Shown piece by piece: positions 33,710 to 42,159 of a DNA stretch of 64,000 nucleotides; position 1 is the first letter of the stretch; each line of letters begins with the position of its first letter. Position numbers and translations under genes: made by a program. The DNA lies in the NCBI RefSeq assembly GCF_002270055.1, contig NZ_NIBG01000006.1, positions 143,096-207,095 on the forward strand, in the 5' to 3' direction. A model generated the notes under the pieces. That model worked only from the letters and a program-made list of their open reading frames with translations. It had not been told where the DNA came from and did no database searches. Source of the stretch: Anaeromicrobium sediminis (GTDB taxonomy: Bacteria; Bacillota; Clostridia; Peptostreptococcales; Thermotaleaceae).

Positions 33710-35437
33710 ATGAATTTGACAGATGACATAAAAAAGAGAATAGATATTGCAGCTGGAAGGAGAGCGGCGGATTTAGTCTTAAAAAATGCGAAAATTGTGG
33801 ATGTGTTTTCTGAAAGAATAATTGAAGGTGATATAGCAATAAGTAATGAACGAATAGCAGCAATAGGAGAGTATTCTGGAAAAGAGGAAGTGGACCTAAA
33901 TGGTAAATATGTGGCTCCTGGCCTTATAGATGGACACGTTCATATTGAATCATCAATGGTAACACCTGGTCAATTTGCAAAAGCAATAGTTCCCCATGGA
34001 ACCACAAGCATAATAGCTGATCCCCATGAAATTGCTAATGTGTGTGGGTTAGATGGAATAGAGTATATTTTGGAGGAGAGCAAGGATATTCCTTTGGATG
34101 TATTTGTCATGCTTCCTTCATGTGTGCCATCTACTGCATTTGAAAATTCAGGTGCAAAGCTTTCGGCTAAAGAACTTGAGAAAATGATTCACATAGATAG
34201 AGTACTAGGTTTAGGGGAATTAATGGATTACCCTGCTATAATAGGCGGAAATGAAGAGGTTTTGCAAAAGATAAAAATAGCTGGAAATAAAATGAAGGAC
34301 GGACATGGCCCAGGTATTGATGGAAAAGATCTAAATGCTTATGTAACCTCAGGAATAAAAACAGAGCATGAGTGTACTACTATAGAAGAAATGGAAAATA
34401 GAATTAGATTAGGTATGTATGTCTTAGTCAGGGAAGGTTCTGCCGCAAGAAATCTAGAGGTATTAACAAAAGGAATAACTAAGGCTAACCTTAGAAGAAT
34501 ACTTTTTTGTACAGATGATAGGCATCCAGAAGATATATTAAATGACGGACATATTGATAATAACATTAGGTTAGCTATAAAGAATGGAATTGATCCAATT
34601 TCTGCAATTAAGGTTGCATCATTAAATGCAGCTGAATGTTATAGATTATATGATAGAGGAGCCGTTGCTCCAGGCTATATGGCAGACTTAATAGTTATAG
34701 ATGACATTAAAAAATTTAACATAGAAAAAGTTTTAAAAAATGGTAAGATAGTTGCTAAAAATGGTAAATCATTATTCAAGGTTAAATCTAAGAAGGATTC
34801 AAAAATAATGAATACTGTAAATCTAAAGCAGATAGATAAGGATATGTTAAAAATAAAACTTAGTAGTGGCATTGTCAATGTAATGAGATTGATTCCCCAC
34901 AGCCTAGTAACTCAGAAGGTTGTTAGAAAGGTAGATACAGAAGATAGTTACTTTAAATACAACCACATGCTTGATATTTTAAAGCTAGTAGTTGTTGAAA
35001 GACATAAGGGTACGGGTAATATTGGTCTTGGCCTTGTTGAGAACTTTAATCTTAAAGATGGCGCTATAGCTTCAACTGTTGCCCATGATTCACATAATCT
35101 TATTGTGGTTGGTGATAACGATGAGGATATTCTTTTGGCAATTAAAGAACTAGGAGAAATAGGTGGTGGAATTACAATTTGTTCCAAAGGAAAGGTCTTA
35201 AAATCATTACCTCTTCCTATAGGAGGCTTAATATCTGATAAAGCTTTGGACGAAGTAAGTCTCCAACTTAAGGAAATGTTAAAAATAGCCTATGGTATGG
35301 GTGTAAATAAAGATATTGATCCATTTATGACATTGGCATTTCTTGCACTTCCTGTAATTCCAGAGCTAAAGCTTACGGATGTGGGACTATTTGATGTGAC
35401 GAAATTTGATTTTATAGATATAAGTGTGAAGAATTAA
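33710..35437 (+). CDS. ade: Adenine deaminase (canonical)
   Basis: Deaminates adenine to hypoxanthine, which the xanthine dehydrogenase upstream would oxidise. The 575-residue protein has the standard motifs DGHVHIESSMVTPGQFA near 77, DPHEIANVCG near 105, PSCVPSTAFENSGA near 134, KDGHGPGIDGKDLNAY, REGSAARNLEVL and CTDDRHPED. ATG 33710 is preferred over GTG 33707, which overlaps the previous stop, because AGAAAGG is better spaced. It is the last gene of the purine region. Compared with the copy at 25201 it retains all canonical substrate-loop sequences. Confidence 0.92.
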   Translation: MNLTDDIKKRIDIAAGRRAADLVLKNAKIVDVFSERIIEGDIAISNERIAAIGEYSGKEEVDLNGKYVAPGLIDGHVHIESSMVTPGQFAKAIVPHGTTSIIADPHEIANVCGLDGIEYILEESKDIPLDVFVMLPSCVPSTAFENSGAKLSAKELEKMIHIDRVLGLGELMDYPAIIGGNEEVLQKIKIAGNKMKDGHGPGIDGKDLNAYVTSGIKTEHECTTIEEMENRIRLGMYVLVREGSAARNLEVLTKGITKANLRRILFCTDDRHPEDILNDGHIDNNIRLAIKNGIDPISAIKVASLNAAECYRLYDRGAVAPGYMADLIVIDDIKKFNIEKVLKNGKIVAKNGKSLFKVKSKKDSKIMNTVNLKQIDKDMLKIKLSSGIVNVMRLIPHSLVTQKVVRKVDTEDSYFKYNHMLDILKLVVVERHKGTGNIGLGLVENFNLKDGAIASTVAHDSHNLIVVGDNDEDILLAIKELGEIGGGITICSKGKVLKSLPLPIGGLISDKALDEVSLQLKEMLKIAYGMGVNKDIDPFMTLAFLALPVIPELKLTDVGLFDVTKFDFIDISVKN

Positions 35438-35463
35438 AAAAATGACCTATAGGTCATTTTTTT
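35436..35463. terminator. Bidirectional terminator after ade
   Basis: AATGACCTATAGGTCATT is a perfect palindrome flanked by an A run and a T run. It separates the purine region from the convergent regulator remnant. Confidence 0.88.
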
Positions 35464-35491
35464 AATTTCATATTTTAAATACATCGATTAT

Positions 35492-36862
35492 TTATTCTTT
35501 AATATATCTTCTAATTAATCTGTATGCTTTAGATTGACTAATTCCAATATTTTTTGAAACGGAGACGGAAGTTTTATATTTTGAATATGCAGATTTTATT
35601 AATTTCTCCTCATACTCTTCCAAATACTCTTTAAAATTTTTATTTTTAAAATCAAATTCTGTTTCGTCCTTTTTTAAAACAGGAGTTATGGAAAAAAGAG
35701 TCTTTGGTAAATGTTCCACGTCTATTATGAAAACATCTACTATTACTACAAGTCTTTCTATAACATGTTTAAGTTCCCTAACATTTCCCTTCCAAGGATA
35801 TTTGCATAGAATATCTAGGGCCTCTTTAGAAAAATCATGTTCCAATCCATATTTATTATTTTATTCATGTAAAAAATGATATATTAAAGCTTCTATATCA
35901 TTACCTCTTTCTCGCAAAGGAGGAATAGAAACTTCAAAAACATTTAATCTATAATATAAATCCTCTCTAAACCTTCCAATCTCCACCATTTTCTTTAAAT
36001 CAATATTTGTAGCGGTTATTATTCTTACATCAACTTTTTCAGGAGAGCTTGCCCCAATTGGAGTAAATTCTTTACTTTGAAGTACGTGAAGTAACTTTGC
36101 TTGGGAACCATAGGATAACTCACTTATTTCATCTAAAAAAATTGTACCCTTGTGAGCTTGTTTAAAAAGTCCTGTTTTTCCTGTGGCTACCGCCCCGGTA
36201 AAAGCCCCTTTTGTATAACCGAACAATTGACTTTCAATTAAATTCTCTGGAAGGCTTGCGCAATTAATGCTAACAAAATTTTCAGATTTTCTTTCGCTTA
36301 TATTATGTATATATTTTGCAAGCATAGTTTTTCCTGTACCACTTTCTCCTGTTATAAGTACAGTTGCATCAATTCTACAAATTTTTTGAACTAGCTTCAT
36401 CATATTAGACATGGAAGTGCTATTAAAAAAAATAGAATCAGATACATTTGTATCCACGTCATTAAGTTCTATAGCATTACTTGAAGGAATGTGAAAATCA
36501 GAATTATCAAGGAGGTGACGAACATTTAAAATTACATACTTTATATTATTATAAATATCAAATATGGGAGTTGCTATTTGTATAGTTGAATTTGTAGGAG
36601 TATTTTGTCTTGAAATATATGTAGATTTATTTTTATAAACAAGGGGAAGAAGTCTTGGATCCCAGTCTTTTTCATAAAATTCTTCTAAATCATTTTTTCC
36701 AATATAACTTTTTGCTAACTTACCAAAATTTCGCTCAGTAGCACTATTTGTATAAATTATTGTATAATTATTATCGTATATCCAAACTGCTTCATAAAAA
36801 TTGTCTACTAAATTCAAAAATTCGTCATAATTTATTCCGTAAATATTTTCCAAATAATTCAT
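35492..36862 (-). pseudogene. Sigma-54-dependent activator interrupted by an in-frame stop
   Basis: Reading from 36862, a PAS-like sensor (about 1-110) is followed by an AAA+ domain with Walker A GESGTGKT, the sigma-54 loop GAFTGA, Walker B TIFLDEI and the arginine-finger region RFREDLYYRLNVF. Translation ends at TAA (35863-35861, - strand) after HFLHE. The same frame continues for about 120 residues with NNKYGLEHDFSKEAL, PWKGNVRELKH and a C-terminal helix-turn-helix (SVSKNIGISQSKAYRLIRRY). A single CAA to TAA change would explain it. A sequencing error or readthrough cannot be excluded. It is divergent from the BCCT transporter with the sigma-54 promoter that it would activate. Confidence 0.85.
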
Positions 36863-36919
36863 ATTATTCCAACCCTCCTCTTGTTGAAATTATAACTTAT
36901 ACTTATAATTAAGTCAAAA

Positions 36920-36957
36920 TTGAATACACAATTTATTCAAAAATGACTAAATAGTCA
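36920..36957 (+). promoter_or_regulatory. Candidate enhancer sites for the sigma-54 activator
   Basis: Two perfect inverted repeats, TTGAATA-N7-TATTCAA (36920-36940) and TGACTA-AA-TAGTCA (36944-36957), lie 50-90 bases upstream of the sigma-54 promoter and just upstream of the activator gene. This is the usual place for an upstream activating sequence. Confidence 0.55.
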
Positions 36958-37006
36958 AAATAGAATAAAATAATATTCTTTTTCTTGAATTTTCCAAAGA
37001 ACTTTA

Positions 37007-37025
37007 TTGGCATATATTTTGCAAT
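37007..37025 (+). promoter_or_regulatory. Sigma-54 (-24/-12) promoter of the BCCT/CoA-transferase operon
   Basis: TTGGCATATATTTTGCAAT has the GG and GC doublets at 37009-37010 and 37021-37022, with the required ten bases between. It faces the BCCT gene, 120 bases downstream. Confidence 0.8.
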
Positions 37026-37143
37026 ATTAATAGTCATAAAAAGGAGTTTAAAAAACTAAAAAAGGAGTGATATATGTAAAAAAATTATTTTAGGAATAGA
37101 GAAAATGGTTGTCACAGTTTTAATAGTAAAGGGGGATCAACTT

Positions 37144-38718
37144 ATGAGTGAAAAGGTAAAAAAAGAAATGAATTCTAATTTAGAGGGGAAATTAGATAAA
37201 CACATATTTTTTGGTGCATTAGCAATTTTATTATTAATTGCAATTCCAATAATAGTAAATCCAGATAAAAGTGCTGAGATTGTAAATTCTATTCATGCTT
37301 ACATAACTTACAATTATGGTTTTTATTTTCTGTGGTTTGGATTAGCCAGTATTACTTTTGTTCTGTATATTTCTTTTAGTAGATACGGAGATATTATTCT
37401 TGGGGATAAAGACTCAAAACCTGAATTTAGAACTTTTTCGTGGGTTGCCATGCTTTTTTGTGCTGGTGTTGGTGGCGGAGTAGTTTATTGGGGAATTATT
37501 GAGTGGGCTAGTTATTATGCTGCGCCACCTTTAGGTGCTGAATTTGGAACTTGGCAAGCAGCAGAAATTGCAGCATCTTATGGACCTTTTCATTGGGGAC
37601 CTTCTGCGTGGGCAATTTATGCAGTTACAAGTTGTGCTGTTGGATACATTCTTTATGTGCGAAAAGGAAATGTTCTTAAATTAAGTGAAGCTTGTAGAGG
37701 TGCAATTGGTAATAAAGCTGATGGAATTTTAGGAAAAGTTATAGATATAGCTTTTATTTTTGGATTAATTGGTGGTGTTGCAACTTCTTTGGGACTTGGA
37801 ACCCCTTTAGTAACAGCTTGTCTTCATAGTGTTTTTGGAATTGAAGAAACTTTATTTGTTAAAATTGCAGTTTTATTTTGTGTAACGGCGATTTTTGGAG
37901 TAAGCGCTTACTTAGGTTTGAAAAAAGGGATAAAAGTTCTTAGTGATATCAATGTAATTTTAACTTTTGTTCTTTTATTATTTGTTTTATTCGTTGGAGA
38001 TACGTTTTTCCTTATAAATATGGGCACAACTGTTATAGGATATGTTGCACAAAATTTCATGAGAATGAGTACTTGGCTTGACCCTGTAGGAAATAGTGGA
38101 TTTCCTCAAGGCTGGACAGTCTTTTATTGGGCTTGGTGGATGTCTTTTGCCCCTTTCCAAGGCATGTTTTTTGCTAGAATTTCTAGAGGAAGAACTATTA
38201 GACAAATGCTTCTAGGAACTATATTGTGGGGAAGTTTAGGTTGCTTTATGTTTTTTACAATCTTAGGGAATTATGGATTATCTTTACAGGTAACCGGAAA
38301 ATTAGATGTAATGGCATCTTTGGCAAATGAAGGTACTCCTACAACTATTGTGGCAATAATGGAAAGTCTCCCTGTTGGAAAATTAATTGTATTTATTGTA
38401 GGTTTACTTACAACTATATTTTTAGCAACAACATATGACTCTACTTCATACATTTTAGCCTCTTGTTCCCAACTGAAATTAGATAAAGATGGGGAGCCTT
38501 TAAGATGGTTAAGACTTTTTTGGGCATTTTCACTGGGACTAATACCTTTAGGGTTTATAATGATTGGTTCACCATTACAACCTCTTCAAACTTTATCAAT
38601 AGCATTAGGATTACCTGTAAGTTTTGTAATTATATTAGCGGCAATATCATTTATAAAAATGGTAAAAGCTGACCAAGAAAAAGGAATTATAAACTTAAGA
38701 GAAAAAAATAGATTTTAA
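37144..38718 (+). CDS. BCCT-family transporter, operon partner of the tandem CoA-transferase
   Basis: A 524-residue betaine/choline/carnitine-type secondary transporter with 12 hydrophobic segments. The family signature FYWAWWMSFAPFQGMFFARISRGRT near 330-354 includes the aromatic box used for trimethylammonium or dimethylsulfonium groups. Helix 3 reads LFCAGVGGGVVYWGIIEW near 103. ATG 37144 follows AAAGGGGGATC; an earlier frame from 37105 lacks a binding site. A sigma-54 promoter lies upstream and a CoA-transferase gene follows 58 bases later, so the cargo is probably a compound to be fermented rather than an osmolyte (inference). Confidence 0.85.
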   Translation: MSEKVKKEMNSNLEGKLDKHIFFGALAILLLIAIPIIVNPDKSAEIVNSIHAYITYNYGFYFLWFGLASITFVLYISFSRYGDIILGDKDSKPEFRTFSWVAMLFCAGVGGGVVYWGIIEWASYYAAPPLGAEFGTWQAAEIAASYGPFHWGPSAWAIYAVTSCAVGYILYVRKGNVLKLSEACRGAIGNKADGILGKVIDIAFIFGLIGGVATSLGLGTPLVTACLHSVFGIEETLFVKIAVLFCVTAIFGVSAYLGLKKGIKVLSDINVILTFVLLLFVLFVGDTFFLINMGTTVIGYVAQNFMRMSTWLDPVGNSGFPQGWTVFYWAWWMSFAPFQGMFFARISRGRTIRQMLLGTILWGSLGCFMFFTILGNYGLSLQVTGKLDVMASLANEGTPTTIVAIMESLPVGKLIVFIVGLLTTIFLATTYDSTSYILASCSQLKLDKDGEPLRWLRLFWAFSLGLIPLGFIMIGSPLQPLQTLSIALGLPVSFVIILAAISFIKMVKADQEKGIINLREKNRF

Positions 38719-38776
38719 AAAATGAAAACTTAGAATCAAAATAGTTTCTTGAAAAGTTGAGAAGGAGGAATTTGAT

Positions 38777-41293
38777 ATGAATAAAAGTTTACAGGAAAAA
38801 GCTCCTTTTGAAGGACTTAGAGTTCTTGATTTTGGACAATATGTGGCGGGACCTACAGCGGCAATGATGTTGGGAGATCAAGGAGCAGAGGTTATACGAA
38901 TTGATTATAAAACAGGCAACAAATGGGATAATCCAATAATTGATGCATTAAATAGAAGGAAAAAAAGTATTGCACTTAATTTAAAAGATGAAAGTGATTT
39001 GGAAATAGCAAAAAAATTAATAATGACGGCGGATGTATTAATAGAAAATTTTGGATTAGGAGTTATGGAAAGACTAGGCCTTTCTTACGAAGAAACAAAA
39101 AAATTAAATGACAAATTAATATATGTGTCTATTCCTGGATTTTCTTCAAAGGATGAGGAATTTATAAATTTAAAAGCATGGGAAGAAGTTATTGCAGCAG
39201 TATCGGGACAATTTACAGATATGGGACTTAATAGAGTTCTAATGGGAATAAATCCTTCCTTTACTTCACTTACACTTTCTTCTGCATATGCAAGTGTATT
39301 TGCGGCTATGGCAGCTTCAGGGGCTTTATTTGCAAGAGAAGCCCACGAAATAGGAGATTATATAGAGGTTCCTATTGCAACAGCCCTAACAGAAGGCCTA
39401 GCTTACAATTCTATGCTAGTAGAAAACTATCCAGATAGATATTGTTCACCTAGAGAATTAGAAATTAATAAAAGGCGAGCAGAAGGTAGACCTATGGATA
39501 TGGAATTCGATGATTTACAAGAATTTTTAGATCCATTTTACAGATCATATTTTTGTAAAGATGGTAGACCAGTATATCTTGTTTGTGCATCTCAAATAAC
39601 ACATTCTCATACAGCCTTAAAACTATTATCTTTATATGATGAAGCTATGGAAGCTGGATTTCCAGAATTAGGTGATTGGTATTTACCAACAAATGAGTGG
39701 CCAAAAGGAGTAGATTGTGCGTTAGGATTATATCCTTTATCAAGGAAATGGGCTGAATGGATAGCACCAAAGATGAAAGAAAAATTTTCGGAAAAAACTA
39801 GCCTTGAATGGGAAAAGATTTTTGGGGAAGCTGGTTGTCCATTGGGGGCTCACAGAACAACTAAAGAATGGATAAATTCTGAACATGCGATAAAATCAGG
39901 ATTAATACATGAAGTTAATCATCCTGAACGGGGATTAGTAAGACAAATTGGACCAATTGGATGGGTAGACAGTAGTAAAGAACTTTGTGGAACAGGAGAA
40001 TTGCCGCCAAAATTAGATGGCAATAGAGATGAAATTTTAAAAAGTTTAGAAGATGTAAAACCTATACAAAGTAATAAAAATCATCCTAAGGAAGGTTGGT
40101 TAGAAGGTTTAAATGTTTTAGATATGACAAATGTTATAGCGGGACCTATGGTTGCAGGAACTTTAGTGAGATTTGGAGCGGAAGTAATAAAACTTGATGC
40201 TGTGAAGCCAACTTTTGACCCTTGGAATACAATTGCTATAGGAATTCTTACTCAGCAAAGTAAAAAAAGTATGCTTACAAATGTAAAAACTGAAAAAGGT
40301 CAAGAGATTTTAGATAAACTTATAAAAAGGGCAGATGTAATAACTTATAACGGAAGAGATGAACAATTTGAAAAACTAGGAATAGATTTTGAAACTGTAA
40401 AAAGGATTAATCCAAAAACAATTTTAGTAAAAGTAGATGCTTATAGTGGACCAATGGAAGGTCCTAAAACCCATTATCCTGGATATGACGATTTATTACA
40501 AGCGTCAACAGGAGTTATGTCTAGATTTGGTGGTGGAATGGATACTCCAGAAGAACATGCACATATGGGAACTATAGATGTACTTTGTGGACATTGTGCT
40601 GCTTTTGCTACAATGGTTGCCCTTTACAAATTAAGAAAAACAGGTGTAGCGGAAATGGCTCATGCATCTTTAGCAAGTGCAGGACAGTTAATACAAGTAC
40701 CTTTTATGTATGATTATGAAGGACGAGAACCTTTCAATGAGCCAAGTGGAAGAGAAGTTAAAGGTTGGAATTCTCTAATAAGATGTTATGAAGCTGAGGA
40801 CAAATGGTTTTTTTTACGCTGCGGAGAAGATAAGATTCATGAACTGGAAAAAATTGAAGAAATTAAAGGCGTTAAAAGAATGAATGAAGAAGAAAGAATA
40901 GAATTTTTATCAAATATCTTTAAATCTCAAAGGGTTGATTATTGGGTAGGAAAACTTTCAGAAGTTGGCATTGGTGCTGGTCGGTTAGGGTCTTTAACAG
41001 AATTAAGAAGGGATTATTCCTTTGATGAAAATGGTATTGCATATTATGAAGAGCCTACGTATCAGTTTGTAAAATATAACAATCATCCATGTGGAAGTAG
41101 AGTATATTTATCAGCTCCATGTGCAGTAAGGCCGAAAGAAGCTACAATAAATCCTATGGTTCCATCTCAAAAATATGGGCAAAGTACAGTGGAAATTTTA
41201 AAAAGATTAGGATATATAGAAAAAGAAATAGATGAAATGGTGGAAGACAAAGTTATTGGATTGAAATGGAGTGAAGATTATCTTCCAGAATAA
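38777..41293 (+). CDS. Tandem class III (CaiB/BaiF) CoA-transferase, DddD-like
   Basis: An 838-residue protein made of two class III CoA-transferase domains: residues about 10-430, starting GLRVLDFGQYVAGPTAAMML, and about 442-835, starting GLNVLDMTNVIAGPMVAG. The second domain keeps the catalytic-Asp region PGYDDLLQASTG (D571/D572), while domain 1 has KAWEEVIAAVSG and appears to have lost the Asp. This fused architecture, size and loss pattern, and the BCCT neighbour, resemble DddD, the DMSP CoA-transferase/lyase, which often sits beside the BCCT carrier DddT. A carnitine or other betaine substrate is also possible. No dddB/C-like gene follows. Confidence 0.8.
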   Translation: MNKSLQEKAPFEGLRVLDFGQYVAGPTAAMMLGDQGAEVIRIDYKTGNKWDNPIIDALNRRKKSIALNLKDESDLEIAKKLIMTADVLIENFGLGVMERLGLSYEETKKLNDKLIYVSIPGFSSKDEEFINLKAWEEVIAAVSGQFTDMGLNRVLMGINPSFTSLTLSSAYASVFAAMAASGALFAREAHEIGDYIEVPIATALTEGLAYNSMLVENYPDRYCSPRELEINKRRAEGRPMDMEFDDLQEFLDPFYRSYFCKDGRPVYLVCASQITHSHTALKLLSLYDEAMEAGFPELGDWYLPTNEWPKGVDCALGLYPLSRKWAEWIAPKMKEKFSEKTSLEWEKIFGEAGCPLGAHRTTKEWINSEHAIKSGLIHEVNHPERGLVRQIGPIGWVDSSKELCGTGELPPKLDGNRDEILKSLEDVKPIQSNKNHPKEGWLEGLNVLDMTNVIAGPMVAGTLVRFGAEVIKLDAVKPTFDPWNTIAIGILTQQSKKSMLTNVKTEKGQEILDKLIKRADVITYNGRDEQFEKLGIDFETVKRINPKTILVKVDAYSGPMEGPKTHYPGYDDLLQASTGVMSRFGGGMDTPEEHAHMGTIDVLCGHCAAFATMVALYKLRKTGVAEMAHASLASAGQLIQVPFMYDYEGREPFNEPSGREVKGWNSLIRCYEAEDKWFFLRCGEDKIHELEKIEEIKGVKRMNEEERIEFLSNIFKSQRVDYWVGKLSEVGIGAGRLGSLTELRRDYSFDENGIAYYEEPTYQFVKYNNHPCGSRVYLSAPCAVRPKEATINPMVPSQKYGQSTVEILKRLGYIEKEIDEMVEDKVIGLKWSEDYLPE

Positions 41294-41309
41294 TGCCAGT
41301 CAGAGTATA

Positions 41310-41447
41310 TGCTAAAGCTAAGGCCAAAGATAAGTTTCAATTCTTTTGAAATGGATACTTTAATGTGGACTATAAATATAGTACTGATGAAAAATTAGTA
41401 TTTATTAGAATAGTAGCTTTAAAGAGTTCTTTTAAATTAAAGAAATA
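41310..41447 (+). pseudogene. Relic of a second glnS 3' end
   Basis: About 138 bases align with glnS 12368-12509, including GATAAGTT-CAATTCTTT, GGATACTTTAATGTGGA, AAATATAGTACTGATG and the TTAAATTAA-GAA end. An in-frame TGA replaces the Arg codon after Phe-Phe, and there is no upstream synthetase sequence. The adjoining terminator is also related to that of glnS. Confidence 0.85.
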
Positions 41448-41458
41448 GATGTTAAAAG

Positions 41459-41488
41459 ATGTGGCTAAAATTAGCCACATTTTTTTAT
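41459..41488 (+). terminator. Terminator of the glnS relic
   Basis: ATGTGGCTAA pairs with TTAGCCACAT, followed by seven T. Compared with the glnS terminator at 12519 two base pairs have changed on both sides of the stem (AA/TT to GG/CC). Confidence 0.85.
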
Positions 41489-42159
41489 ATTATATAGTGG
41501 GAAATGGAAATAGAGTATGAACTACACGTGAAGAAACACAATTAGCACGTAGCTATACCAAAATAGCTAATGAAAGTCTAGTTGGTTTAAATTATTATGG
41601 TGATGTGGAAGAAACAGCTAAAACTGTGCAATAAATTAGGAGGGATATAATTTTTGAATAATTAAGTAAAATGATTGTATACTTGCGAAGTATGCCAATA
41701 TGTGCTATGATTATATCTAAATACAAATGAGAGAAGTAAAAATTTCTAGTAGCCTGTGAATAAGGCAAGATATGCTAAAATTTCTTAAGTTATGCAGATT
41801 TTGTACAAATTCACATATATAGGCAAAAGTAATTTTGAAAATCAGTAAATTAAAGAACTGGGGCTTGTTCAGGATCTATTTTATAGGTAATGAACTATAC
41901 TATATTAATGGTATAATGTGAGTATTTTATGCGAAACTTAAGCACTCTAACTCTTATCTTTATGATATGAGTTAGAGTGCTATTTTAATTTTCAAAGAAT
42001 ATTCATGATCTAGTATTGGCAATAAGGAGATTTATATCCTTATACTAAGAATGAGTGTCAGTTGTATATAAAGAATGTGGCGGTTTAATATAGGTGAATA
42101 AACAACATACTCACAGGTTGTTTATACATATATTAAAATAGTTACAATAAGGAGGCAAA
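41489..42159 (+). other. Decayed intergenic stretch
   Basis: About 670 bases without a whole gene. 41521-41634 is open for 37 codons (ending DVEETAKTVQ) but follows a stop and has no start, so it looks like a gene fragment of unknown family. 41941-41981 is a perfect 13-bp hairpin, AGCACTCTAACTC/GAGTTAGAGTGCT, followed by ATTTTAATTTT, a probable orphan terminator. ATAAACAAC (42098-42106) faces GTTGTTTAT (42117-42125) just before the next gene and may be an operator. Confidence 0.5.

Noticed and set aside
35861..35863. Recoding of the stop codon as selenocysteine in the sigma-54 activator
   Set aside because: The codon is TAA, not TGA, and no SECIS-like hairpin follows. A nonsense mutation or read error is simpler.
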